The notes beneath the pieces were generated by a model. The model ran no database searches and had not been told where the DNA came from. It was given only the letters and a program-made list of their open reading frames with translations. A stretch of 64,000 nt of DNA from Botrytis cinerea B05.10 (taxonomy: Eukaryota; Ascomycota; Leotiomycetes; Helotiales; Sclerotiniaceae). Location of the stretch: NCBI RefSeq assembly GCF_000143535.2, contig NC_037318.1, positions 1,798,001-1,862,000 of the forward strand. Reading direction: 5' to 3'. A program made the translations under genes and the position numbers. Positions within the stretch are counted from its first letter, which is position 1. Each line of letters begins with the position of its first letter. Positions 24,914 to 36,830 of the stretch are shown piece after piece.

Positions 24914-26535
24914 ATCTGAGTCTTTCGTTCATCGGCTCTTTTCATTATCGAAATTCCATCTGTGGTTCTGGTGAGTCGCGTGGATTTGTTACTTGTGGAT
25001 ATGGAATGGAATTGAATTGCATCGTATCGTATCGTATCGCATTGTGTCATATCGTATCATCATGATGCTTTCGCCTTTGCTTTTACTTTCGCTTTCATCT
25101 CTGTCTGTTTCAAACTTGCGGATGTCTACCTACCTAGTTAGTTTGTGGATTATGGATTATGGATTATTCGAGCCAGTATCAACTCAGCATGTATACAAAC
25201 CCATTCATTCATTCATTCATTCTCTCTCTTTTTTTTCTTTTCTCGACACAGATGTTGATGTTTGTTGTTAATGGTTACTGTTGCGGGGGGAGGGAGGTGT
25301 CGGATGGAAAGGAGTTTACCTATATTCAAGGGTTGGCTTTAGCTTGGTTCTGTCGAAACTGAATGAATGAATGAATGAATGGATGGATGGATGGATGAGA
25401 TAATTGAAATGCATACCTACATAGCTAGCTTGCTTGCATGTTTTTAGTCTTTAATACTACGCTCCTAATAATTACCTACATGACTACATAACCACCTACT
25501 TGCTTCCTCACTTACTGGATAGTATATGCGTTGCTTTGTCTAAGTTACTTGTTCAATTGTTGATTTGCTGCTTTGTTTCGTGGTTTATTACTTGTTGATT
25601 TAATCTGATTTAATCTGATGAAGTTTATTAAGATATACTAATACTACTACTAAACTATGCTATGCTATGCTATGTTATGCTATACTATACTATTAATATA
25701 TCAGCCAAGACATTAATATATATATGTGTGTGTGTGTGTGTGTATGTATGTATATGTGTCTGTGTTGAGATTTTCCAATCTGCCTTTCGGGTGTCTTTAT
25801 ATCAGGGAGTCGTCTGTTTCATAAGAAGAGAGGGAGAAGGGGGAGGAAAGAAGGGGGCTTAGAAGTGAAAAAAAGAGAGAAATACTCACCTATTCACTCA
25901 ACATACCCTACCCTACCCTACCCTACCCTACCTAGCCACCGTGATACCCTAGAGACCAGAACATCACGCCCTCTACACCCTCCACTCCACACCTCCCCCC
26001 ATCACATCACCAGACAAAAAGCAAAAACCCTCCAAAAAATTCATTAAAGAATTATCATTTATTAATCATAAACTCAATACCTAGGTGATTTATCTTATCT
26101 TCGTCTCCATTCCAGATTTCCTATTTCCCATTTTCCATCTCTCATCTCTCATTTCATTACTCATCTTCGATTCCAATTCCCATTTCCAAGCCCCCCTTTC
26201 ATGTATTATAGATAGATACATACGGCCATCGACTACCTATCATGAAAATGATCGTAAAGTCATGTATGTATGTATGTACCTTCCCACTCTCCACAAGTCA
26301 AACCAACGCATGTATTAAACAATTAAAGTAATCTCCGCCTCCAAAAAAATCCCAATCCATCAGAATTACTACCCATGAAAGTCATACGCATCCCGATCTA
26401 GCATGAAACTTTTCCATACTCCATATTCCCAATCCACTCGTATCCCGCATTCCAAATCTACACTTTCATCCATTCAAGTACACCAACCATCGTATACCCA
26501 AATAATCTCCCCAAACCACTCTACACAGCCAAAAT
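24914..26535. repeat. Repeat-rich spacer between convergent genes
   Basis: The convergent 3' ends enclose simple repeats: CATT near 25202-25222, GAATGAATG and GGATGGATG near 25362-25397, GT near 25723-25742, CCCTA pentamers near 25905-25931 and TATG near 26261-26276. The pentamer is not the fungal telomere hexamer. No gene is supported. Confidence 0.65.
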
Positions 26536-27609
26536 CTAAGCACAAGGCACCATATAAAGACCAATAGCACTGGGCGCACTATTTTCAAAATATTCCAATC
26601 CCAATCCTCCCACACTCTTCGCCTCATAACTGACTGTCTTTCCAGCTGGACATGCAAATGTCGAGACCGTATATCCTTTGCCGGGAAGAACTTCTACCTT
26701 TCCAAAATCGGTTGCGACAGTTGGTTGAGTATTATAAGTTGTATTCGCATTAGCAATAGCACTTAGAAGAGAGAAATCGATTCCCCCATTTTCATCAGTT
26801 TCTTCTTCAATACCGGTGAAATTGTATGTGCCAGCTTCAGTAGCTGATGCGACAGGAAAGAGGAAAATTAAGGCGCAGTTACCGGTGTAGGGAGCGGTGG
26901 ATGGAACGTCGAAATTGAATATTGTGCTATTTTGAGGCGTGATGTGCGCAGTGTATTGATTACCAAATGGGTGGTCTGGAGATTCAGATGAAACGGGAAC
27001 AATAAGATGGGGATATTCGAAAGGGCCCGATGAGATATCTGTTGGGCAAGAAACTGCAGCTGCGGAAGTAGTTGATGCAGCTACAGGTACAGAGGTGGAA
27101 GTCGAAGTCGCCGCGGCGACTGAAGTAGTAGATGAACTAGATGGTCTTCCCAATGCTGCACAGCTGAAGCCTCCCGTAACTATTTGAATAGTTTCGCATC
27201 CGGTCGTGTTGGATTTTGCCTGGGTAAAGATGTTATAACTTCCATCTTCACCCGGTCCAGTTGCTGGACAGGCAACCCAATTTTCAGTTGAGTTGTTGTA
27301 GTTCAAATTTCCATTGTTTCCCAATGTGAAGAGAGTAACGGCAGAACCTTGAATACACTGAAATTGGGAAGTGGTGGGAGAGATGCTGCAATTGTGACCT
27401 TCGGCATCGGTGAGGACTTTGGCATCAATGCTATAGACACCTTGAGGCCAGGATCCACCAATGCGATTTTCTCCAATGGTGGTTTCGACAATGGAACCGG
27501 TTGGGTCACCAACGGCAGCCATGGAGAAGGTACATGGAACGTTTTGTCTCCGGAGAACAGCCGCATTTGTAGTGGCTGCAAGAGCGAGGAGGGAAAGTGA
27601 GTACTTCAT
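26536..27609 (-). CDS. Secreted glycoprotein with But2-type C-terminal domain
   Basis: A single uninterrupted minus-strand frame of 357 residues. The first residues (MKYSLSLLALAATTNAAVL) form a signal peptide with a nearby RRQ that could be a Kex2-type site. The first domain (about 20-150) contains several Cys residues and N-glycosylation sequons. A Ser/Thr/Ala-rich linker (SSSSTTSVAAATSTSTS) follows and should be O-glycosylated. The C-terminal 160 residues, from SCPTDISSGPFEYPHLIVPV through IFNFDVP to the end, match the fungal domain named after ubiquitin-3-binding But2, usually found in cell-surface or extracellular proteins. It is probably a cell-wall or secreted protein of unknown function. 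No GPI-type hydrophobic tail is visible. Confidence 0.88.
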   Translation of the reverse strand: MKYSLSLLALAATTNAAVLRRQNVPCTFSMAAVGDPTGSIVETTIGENRIGGSWPQGVYSIDAKVLTDAEGHNCSISPTTSQFQCIQGSAVTLFTLGNNGNLNYNNSTENWVACPATGPGEDGSYNIFTQAKSNTTGCETIQIVTGGFSCAALGRPSSSSTTSVAAATSTSTSVPVAASTTSAAAVSCPTDISSGPFEYPHLIVPVSSESPDHPFGNQYTAHITPQNSTIFNFDVPSTAPYTGNCALIFLFPVASATEAGTYNFTGIEEETDENGGIDFSLLSAIANANTTYNTQPTVATDFGKVEVLPGKGYTVSTFACPAGKTVSYEAKSVGGLGLEYFENSAPSAIGLYMVPCA

Positions 27610-29983
27610 GATGAAATCTTCAAGAGTTGTAGAGAATTTGAGAGTTTAGGTACTTAGGTGTTTGGGTGCTTGGGTATTTGGGTATTTGGGTATTTAGGAC
27701 TGGAGGCTGGAGGTTGAGATTGAAGATTGAAGATTTAAAAATGAGTACAAGTAATGAGAAAGGGAGCGAGAATGAATTTGAGGAGGTGGATATGAAGGAA
27801 GCGGAGGAGAGTTCAATGTTTATATTTTGTATTGAAGTCGAGGTGAGGTGAGGTAAAGAGGGGCTGTGAGGGGCTGTGGCACAAGAAGGTAGAAGGTGGT
27901 TCGATTGATTGAAGCTTTGACAGCTCTCAGCGTTAGGTTCTGCGTTGAATTAAATGAAATCAAGCAATGGCGGGTGGCTATTGCTGGTGGCTATTTCTGT
28001 GATTGTTGATCCTAATTCAAGGGAAGGAGGTACGAGTCAAGTCAGAAAGATGAAAAGAAGAGGAGGTGAATAGATCTAGATAAAAAGGAAAGAAGTATAT
28101 ACTTATTAAGTTCATAGTGTGCATCAACTCCCATTACACATTCTTGCATATCCTGTTGATCATTGCTTCTTTACCGGGCCAAATCTTTCCAGTCTCACCA
28201 CTTTTTCCCTGGTCAAGCAATGATTTGTTTGTTTGTTTGTACATCCACATCTACATGCACATCTACATCCACATCCATCGTCATTATCTACCAGGGACTC
28301 GAGAAGTACAACACCAGTGTAGTATCACCGACAATCGTATCGAACTCTGTACAACATACTGTGGGGAAAGAGCAACTGCCCTTGTACGTTGTGTTCCTTC
28401 GTATTCACGCATCCAACCACCCAACCAACTCCTTCTTTGGGACATCTGATAACTTGGAGAAGTACCTGGAATATGATTAGATGATCTTGGACCAATTGTG
28501 GTATTTTGATGTGCACCCCAATGCAATCCACCTGCCTAAGTGCAATCCAAGAATAGAATGTCTAATGGTGGCTATGTCGTCAAAGCTCATTCATTCACAG
28601 GATATTTCGAGAATCTTCAATAGAATAGCGACAGTAGTCCTTCCCTTTCACCAACATGATATATGAACCTACCTAGATGCATCTACCAAATACCTCATTG
28701 CCAAGTCTTCACACATCAATCTGAAACATCCACACACCCAATCTACACTTGATGCGGTATAAACGTGGCTGGAAGATGGGGCTGATGAATGCGTCTACTC
28801 TTCAAGAAACCCCTGGATCAACGGGTATGTGCTGGTGATTTTTGGGGATCTACAGTGGAGTGACATCCCTACCCTGCCCGTTAATGTGCGGTAAGGTAAA
28901 CGCTGGGAAGGTTGAAGATGTGCGGAGGTGGTACTTTGTAGGGTAGCTAGCGAGTATTCCGTCATTCATGATGATTGTTGATCAAAGGGAATTTGGATAT
29001 TGCTTGGTATCTTGGGATGACGATGAGGAGAGAAGGGGAATGCAGATGGAGATCAAGATCAGGATGAAAATGAAAATGAAGACGTCAAATACGAGAGAAG
29101 CTAGTACTATTGATTCGTATTTGTTTTTGACAACAACATTGATAATGATAATGATATTGATATTAACAACGGTCCTCACATTAACCATGGAAAAACAACA
29201 CAAGAAACCTTACACGGCATTGAATCCTGCATATACGTTGTCTTACACTGATATCTGCATATATATCTCAATCTCGTATCTTCTGTTCAATACTGCTCAC
29301 ATACCACATCGAGAATAAGTACTGGTATCCACAGAGTACTAGCCAGGTAGGTAGGTAGGTATCTAGGTAGTATTCCAACAATCATCCCAACATAATAATT
29401 CTATCTACCCATCTATCACAATCCCCCATCCGCCCATTCCTCCTATCAAAACCGATCACTCTAAAGATCCATACAAACTTTCCTTGATTTTCCATCCATC
29501 CATCCATCCATCCATCCATCCCATTCCAGTCTCAAATAAACACGAGAAAAATATGACAAGTAGACTGGGATAGATAAAACAACAGATTCTTAACGCCACC
29601 TAATGTTTTTAATTTTCATTCCCACAGCACAATCAGTCAGTCATAAGTAACCTAACCTACCGATATCAGGATTTCTATCTCTATCCGCCCGTCCTCTTTC
29701 CTCTCCTATCTATACCACCACGTGACTACTTGAGTGCACACCACATCGCCTTTCTCTCACCACATCGAATCAAATCAAAGCAAATCAATAATCCCCCTCT
29801 ACCTCATGCTCGCCTATTCATTAACCTTTCCATAACTTCAATCGCAAGATCAAAACGGAACAGAATTTCTTACACATATTCCATACTATCATCCATCTAT
29901 AACTATCTTCACCTTCCTTCTAAGATTCTAAAACTCTAAACTCATCTCCAACCCTTCCCCGTAACCCATATCCCGTGCTCCTC

Positions 29984-30017
<34 letters not shown>

Positions 30018-33000
30018 GCACCAGCGCCTAAACAATCTTATTTCAACATCCATCCATCTACACATCCATCCATCGCATTCCTCTACCTAGACATAAATTC
30101 CACCACGCGCCTACCAAGTTTCTTCTATATTACACAGCATATCCTTTAATTTCCAATTCTTAGAGTGAATAGGTATTTTCTATGACATCTGTGATATATA
30201 TCGGTTGGGCGTTTAGGTTGTAGGTTTCTTCTTCTTCTTTTTTTGTTTTAGAATAGAATAGTTAATATAATATAATCTTGTTACCTAGAAAAAGGAATTC
30301 GTGAAAAAGAGAAAAAGAGAAAAAGAGGAAGGATTATAACGAGATATGGTTTTGTTAATGGTTATATACTCGAATAATGAGTATCTATGTATGTGATACA
30401 CAACGATGTGAAATATCACAGTGATATATATTTCCTCGCGCGTCTAGCATTTCACCTCACTTCACCTCACCTCATCGAACCTAACCTAACCTAACCTCTA
30501 TTATATAGTATATATAACTATAGGTATTACAATTAATCTATGGCTAGGTATACATATAAACCATATTAGAGTTAATGAAAAGGAGATTGAGATATCGGGT
30601 TCTAGAAGAATGAGATGAGAGAGTATTATTTCTGCACTTTTCAGAGACAGAGAGAGAGAGTGTGTGTGTATATTACCCCGTATCATATAAGATTGCATAC
30701 TCTAGAAAATCTAGGAAAGAAGTACATGTCAGATATTCATTAGTATATAACACATATTCCTTTCATCTTCTCAAATCGATTACAACTTTCTCGATCGATT
30801 CCACAGGAGAGAGATAAAAAGATAGACAAGAACCAACAGCCCAAAGAACGAGAACCAGTGCAAGAAGATAAAATTATAGACACATACATAAGATTCTCAT
30901 CTCCTCAAAGCACAAAACAAACAAATTTTCTTCCCCTCCACTTCCCCCTTCCATACAATATCCCACAGAGAAAATCTAGCGAGACACCCTCTCGCTCATA
31001 TATATATATATATACCTACCTACCTACCTCCCTCTAGACTAGACTAAACTAGACCAGACCATCTAAGCAACCCTACAAGACCGCGCCACCATAGCCCAGA
31101 AATAGATACAAATCAAGGTTCTTGACTCGAACTCCGACTATCATGACTCCAATTAATATCAAAACTTCAACATACACACCATCAAAATACAGCAACTACA
31201 TGCATAAACCGATTATAAACCAACCCACCTCCTCCATACAATCCATCTTCTTTCTTCTCGCCTCTTCCCTCTCCGCTCTTTATCCCCTACTAATTCATTC
31301 ATTCTCTCACTTCCTTCTCCTAATTAACAACTCTCCTTTCGCTCTACACACTCAGAACGAGATCTCCCTTCGAACCACAAACAGAATGATATCAGTACTC
31401 TATATACATTGAATCGAAAGAAATAAAGAAAGAAAGAAAGAAACATCCCATTACATATACAAACACATAAATAAATAAATACAACACACACACACACACA
31501 CATATATACATACAAACAACCCCAGAAACCCCAACCCCCCCAAAAAAATCAAAGAGAACTAGCAAAATTCCAATTGCGCACTCGCTTCTGAAACTGTGTA
31601 TGCAGATGGATGGAGTATATACATAAATCTCAAAATCCAAAAGGTGTAAAAATCATACAAATTTTACGGAAGAAGAATGGTAGTTTGAATGCGCGAGTGC
31701 ATATATGTTCCTGAACGCGAATATGAACATGAACATGAACATGAAGTCCGAACTAATTGAACCTAGGTATCAGAAGATCATCGCAGATTACATTAGAAGC
31801 AGGATATAGGATGAGTCTATTCGAATTCAATCTCAATTCTTTCTTCATTCTCTGTGTCAAATACACAGAATCTCGCCAGGAAGCCGAAATCTCAAATCTC
31901 AAATCTCGAATCTCAAATCTCCAAAATCTCCAAAATCTACAATACAAAAACTTCCACCCCATCACACACTTCAACAGCAAAAGAAAAAAACACTCATATT
32001 AAAGTTAGGATCCACATTCGAAAAACACAAGAAAGCAAAAATATCCATCATCAACCCCTCTACATCTCGCAATCTACCAATCCTTTGCACCCCATGCATC
32101 TCCCTCTTCCCGTGAACTTCTATCCTGATTTCCCCCGTTCCCACATTCCCCAAACCCCTCTCCCCTCTCTCAAACATCCCCATCCCCATCCCAAAACCCC
32201 TCATCCTCCCTCCAACACGACAAAAAACACCAACGTGAAATACAACCCCGCAGAATCCTCCTTTTGTCCAAACCTCGTATCCCGAGAAACTGCTACCCGA
32301 AACCCCTTAAGCATCTCCACGACTTCTTACCTACCCCTTCGCTTCAAGCCGGGCGCACTCCGCGAAGAAGAAGAAAAAAAGAAGGGAAAAAAAGAAGGGA
32401 AAAAAAGAACGTAATTTTCTCTACACATGATACCCAAATGGACAAACATCATATCCACCCATTCCGAGTGCCAATCCCCCATTCCGTAGAATATCACTAG
32501 GTATCGACACGAATATCCGGTGGCTATTTGGATATATCATACACACAATTCATTCATCACCGAGGGTACAGAAAAACGGTGCAGCAGAAGCCACTAATAG
32601 ATACTATATATAATACGCGCATATAAGAAAGAGGCCATCAACTTAGCTCAAACAAGCCTGTCAATCTACCCTGTGACGCTCAACTCCCGGTATCATCAAG
32701 TCTACATTACATCTGCCAGAAAGATATAGCTCTTTTGCCCTTCGGATATCTAAAGCCCTGAGCTGCATGACGATGAACCAAATGCAAAATTTTTCTACAG
32801 CTCCTCGTGGGAAGAATAGCTGGCCGAAGAGCTTTTCGCTTATGTGAAGAACTTTGGGGATCCATACATCAGAATCTGTATGTGAGATATGATGATAGAT
32901 TGAGCCGGTTTACATCTAATGAGCTCCATGCTTTTGTAGGCCATTGAATCACTGAAAATCATACACGGAAATTCAATCTAGCTTAATAACCATACTAGTT

Positions 33001-33278
33001 GAATTATGACCAAGTAATAGGAATGCTTATTTCAACGAATTCTGCATGAGCTGGAAAAAGTATTAGACAGGAACCAAATCCATGAAATCCTCTAATCAAT
33101 AGTCATTAACTTGATCGGATATCGCAATGTTTTCATCAATCAATTGTCCACTAGGTGATTGTATTTGGCAGCCTCAATCTCTTTCCCAGCCGAAATTCAA
33201 AAAAAATAAAAATTTCAAAAACGCCATTTCATCCTACTCATAAAGTCATCGTAATCATTATAATCATCACTTCTAATG
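27610..33278. other. Long gene-free, pyrimidine-biased, repeat-rich region
   Basis: About 5.7 kb with no supported coding gene. From about 28.7 kb the plus strand is markedly C/T/A-rich with few G. It holds a 30-nt C tract (29986-30015), CATC repeats (29490-29520), CCTA runs (31012-31030), a CA run (31484-31502) and AGAAA repeats (31425-31443). Open frames on either strand are composition artefacts without domains. The part nearest 27610 should include the But2 gene promoter; the part nearest 33278 lies beyond the ATG5 stop. Confidence 0.6.
29986..30015 (+). repeat. Poly-C tract, 30 nt
   Basis: Thirty consecutive C residues on the plus strand. Such runs slip in sequencing and assembly, so the true length is uncertain. 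Confidence 0.9.
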
Positions 33279-34204
33279 TCAATTCAGCATAACAACACAC
33301 ACATTCAACCACCCATCCGCATAACTCGCTTCCCTCATTAAATCCTCCAATGGTGCCTTAAACGGAACTGTAGCCCCATGTAAGATAACATCCGCCAAAA
33401 TTGCATCTCTCCTACTTGGAAATAAACTTGGGAGAATAGTATTGAGTGCCCCTCCCAATGTTTGAGGTTCACGAGAGGCAATTTGTGGTTGTATGAGAGT
33501 TTGTACTGTTTTAAATGCGAAAATTGGTGGAGGTGGAGAGGAAGTACCTGGAGCTTTTGATGAAATCGAGGAAGCTGGATGAGGAGTTGAAGATGGAGAT
33601 GAGGATGAAGGCAGGTATATGCGTAATGGAATGTGTTTTAGAGGAGTAGCGGGATTGAGGAGGATGGTAGAAACCTTGAGGTAGGTGTGAAGATCATCTG
33701 CGGGTTGTGAAGGATTAGCTTATGCTATGTCGATATCGTATGATTGTAGACCAAAAAGGGATCATACTATCTTGAACCGAGTTCCATAATTGTGTCGAAT
33801 GTTCTTTTGACATACTCATTATGCCTTTTGCATTTCCATTGCGTATGAAATCGGCCTGAAATTAGATCGTTAGTAAACGAGGCTGAAATGGCTCAAGGGA
33901 GGGTAGATACTTCTTTGACGCTATTGATGAAAGTATCATGAATATCAAAAGATGGCCCATCTCCTAACTCTATTCTCCATGGAAATTCTGGCTGATATAG
34001 ATCACATAATAGACCAACAGGCAGATTCTTCAATAGAATTCCTTCATAGGAGAAACTTGTAACATTTTCCCCGAAGAAGGATATTAATCGTGGGAAAAGG
34101 AGCGGCAGATAAGAGACTCGGGGTATGTTGATCAAATAGGGTATTGTAGAAGAAGGATGAGTGATATACAATGGTATACTAGAGGCCCAAATGAGAGATT
34201 GCAT
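33279..34204 (-). CDS. ATG5: Autophagy protein 5 (Atg12-conjugation acceptor)
   Basis: Three minus-strand exons, 34204-33911, 33855-33768 and 33697-33279, give 266 residues in continuous frame. The last two exons lack an internal early ATG and are easy to miss. Atg5 is covalently joined to Atg12, binds Atg16, and acts as the E3 that drives Atg8 lipidation on the phagophore. Recognised signatures: SIPLYITHPSS and PRVSYLPLLFPRLISFFG (N-terminal ubiquitin-like fold), SYEGILLKNLPVGLLCDLY, PWRIELGDGPSFDIHDTF, then NSVKEADFIRNGNAKGIMSM built across intron 1. Lys115 in SMSKEH is the expected Atg12 attachment site. The second ubiquitin-like domain runs from LKHIPLRIYLP to DGWLNVCVVMLN. Between them is a Ser/Pro-rich insert (residues about 150-175). 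Confidence 0.95.
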
Positions 34205-34408
34205 AACGAGAGTTCTTGGTGTTCAACATATAGGTTTCCAAGTGGTGTCCATGCCGACGGTAGTAAGGCTGTGAGGTTAAGGCTACGATACCTGTGGCAA
34301 GCGACCCGACACTCGTTAAGGCTTAGCTCAGAGTGACTAATCATGCAAGGCTGAGGCTGACGACTTGCATCGATATTGCTTGCAACACGAAGTTTCATAC
34401 TTCGGATA

Positions 34409-35515
34409 TTAGGTGATCAGACCTTGAACTTGCAAAGTTTGAACGTTGGGCATACTTTTGGAACTAATTCTAACGCTCAGAACTTCCTCTACAGTTGAAC
34501 TGGGTGATGATGCCGTGGCGGTGAGAAATCTCATAAAGTTTGGAATTACCAGCAACGAAACCATCGAAAAAAAGAGTCTGAACGTAGCGGAGTATGTTTC
34601 TCCGCATTGGTAGCTCACCGGCCAGCCTAAGGCCCGGAAGGATCCTCATTATAGCAAAGTCTACTTTGCATGCCAACCTTGTTCTTGTTTTAATATTGGT
34701 ACCTGATGCTCATTTGAAGCCGATTTCACCACAGCTGGAGATCCTTGAAACACCAACACGCGTTTGAAAGAGAAGCGATACGACGTCGGTGACTAAGTGT
34801 TTACTACAGGTAGGTTCCTAGGACAATCAAGTGGAAAGTGTAAGCGAAAAATGTTATATGCACACTTGATCCTATAATTGAGCTTACTGAATAGGCACAT
34901 AGTGGACGTCTTCCCGCCCAAACAGGGTCTCTCCCAACTTGAGGAATTCCACTTCCTTCCCAAATCCGGCGTGCGGCTCGCGAGAAACCATGCCATCCAT
35001 TCCATCTATCCCAAAAGCCCTTCGTTTTAACTTTTAAGAGTCCCTCATGCATTCTTCTAATCTCAATAGGGGCCAATTCCGAGCTGAACCATTTCGATAC
35101 TTGCTGGATCCTGAATCAATATATCGATCGTGTGGCAATCTAGATTCCATATCCGAGGGATCCGATGTGTTGCGCGATTCGTCAAGACAAACAAATAAGT
35201 GCAGAATTTCATGGGCTCTCACTTCATCTTCTATGTTGATGGTGTATTCCAATTTCCGAGCTTTCGAAGAAGTATTCAAACTCCCATACATACAATCTCG
35301 ACAGGATACTTTGCACTTACCAGCTCTAGAGTGTGCGCCATGTCACGTTGTATTACAATTTCGAGCACTGCCCTGGTGCCCCCCGATATCAGGGCGAACA
35401 AATGATCTTCCTTGATCTTGTCGCGTATCTTCTCCACAACGGAAATCCCTGGTATCCTTCAAGCTTGGACTCTAAGGATAATCTGAACAAGATGATTATT
35501 TGCCAATACAGACAT
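34409..35515 (-). pseudogene. Decayed or mis-spliced protein-coding gene, family not recognised
   Basis: The minus strand holds a chain of convincing coding blocks that cannot be joined cleanly. Block A: from ATG 35515, then an in-frame TGA at 35459-35461, then ISVVEKIRDKIKEDHLFALI and QRDMAHTLEL. Block B: ARKLEYTINIEDE. Block C: QVSKWFSSELAPIEIRRMHE, FWDRWNGWHGFSRAARRIWE and GRDPVWAGRRPLCAYS, ending at a GTAAGC donor. Block D: VTDVVSLLFQ, a TGA at 34710-34712, then ACKVDFAIMRILPGLRLAGE, RNILRYVQTLFFDGF and VRISSKSMPNVQ. Both TGA codons would be CGA with one C-to-T change, and the A-B and terminal frames do not match. Either a pseudogene with transition-type damage or an intact gene with splices I could not resolve. 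Confidence 0.4.
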
Positions 35516-36830
35516 TCTTCTGTGCTGCTATATTAACGTTCGTTTGGCAGTGTCAGGTATTCGTCACAGGAGCTCCATCGAGTCAATTTAAGGGTATGGA
35601 GATGATGGGTGACAACATGTCATATTGCCACTACAGTTCCTAGAGCTATTAGGTACAAACTACTGAAGTGGACATTGTATTGCCTGCATAAGTAACAAGC
35701 ATTAGCAAGAAAGGTTGTTCCCAATTGATTACCCAACACACTTTATGCATGGCTGATGGAGGAGGTATCAACGTCGTTGTATGTAATTCGTCGAAATTTT
35801 CACGCTTAATATAGATCCAACAATTACATGATCAACAGGCCCGGAGCCACTTTCCTGAAATTCAAATGGCACGTAAGCTCTCTCTTATTTCATCCATTCT
35901 TTCGGGTCTGCGAAGAAGCCTATCTGCCGTGAGAGAATTTTAACATTGCAACCATTGAATCAATACACACAGACCTATGTCCGACAAAATCGTATTCATT
36001 GCCGACATTAGCAAGGAACTTTATAGAAGGTCAAAATACTTCCAAGAAGTTTCTTCAAATTTGCGCACAGAATATTTGGTTACACTAACTGCTGGGCAAC
36101 GTGTCACCAAAAGAATCATCCGAGCAAGCGCCGTCTTTCAAAACAACATTAGGCTTCACAAGTTCAATGGGAGTCAGTTTACACGTTTTTTAAAAATACG
36201 CGAAAATTTAGTTAGTCTGTAGATCATCTAGATACATCCTTCCGGAAAAGCTTGCGGCTGGCAGATTACTGTGTCTCGTCAGCTCATCTGGCCATTTCCT
36301 TATCAACCCTGTCTCCCTTGTCTCGATCCATCCCGCAACCTTTGTGCCATCCTTGTTTCTCACGTTTCCTAGAACGAACATGGGATGTACTGTCTCCCTA
36401 AGATGGTGAGGTCTCCGGGTTCTGGGATAGGAGAAGTCTCTTATATCAGTATACACATGAATAGTATTGGTCTAGAGGAGCTGGGATGTTCGATGCGGAA
36501 GGAAGGAAGGTTTGAGACACAGATACAGATACCTTGTTCTTACAATAGGTAGGGGACTGATTGCAAGGAGTAGACAGTTTTATTCATCCTTTGGCTTGAT
36601 CTAGAAATGTTACAAACCTATATGCGGATCGATATGTAAGGTCCAGACTTCCCAGTAAAGCATATTTTCTTCTTCTCCTTTTGGGGTTTCATTTTTCTCG
36701 ATTTTGCTCATGTTACTATCTGTTGTTCTGGCATCAATAGATCATTGCCTGAATACTCGATAGGCATGAATTCATCTGAATGTTGACTCAAATGCAAGTC
36801 CTACTATCACCACCCTTTCAAAAGTACTGA
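35516..36830. other. Spacer upstream of the seven-helix membrane protein gene
   Basis: About 1.3 kb. Short open frames occur, such as one from ATG 35749 reading MADGGGINVV before a GTATGT, and one at 35977-36222, but I could not connect them into a supported gene. The last 150 bp before 36831 are probably promoter and 5' UTR. Confidence 0.4.

Noticed and set aside
25897..25931. Run of CCCTA units resembling telomere repeat
   Set aside because: The unit is a pentamer, not the TTAGGG/CCCTAA hexamer, and it lies inside a chromosome arm between ordinary genes.
35749..36222. Possible small multi-exon gene (MADGGGINVV ... SDKIVFIADISKEL)
   Set aside because: Donor and acceptor phases do not connect the blocks, and no homologous family is recognised.
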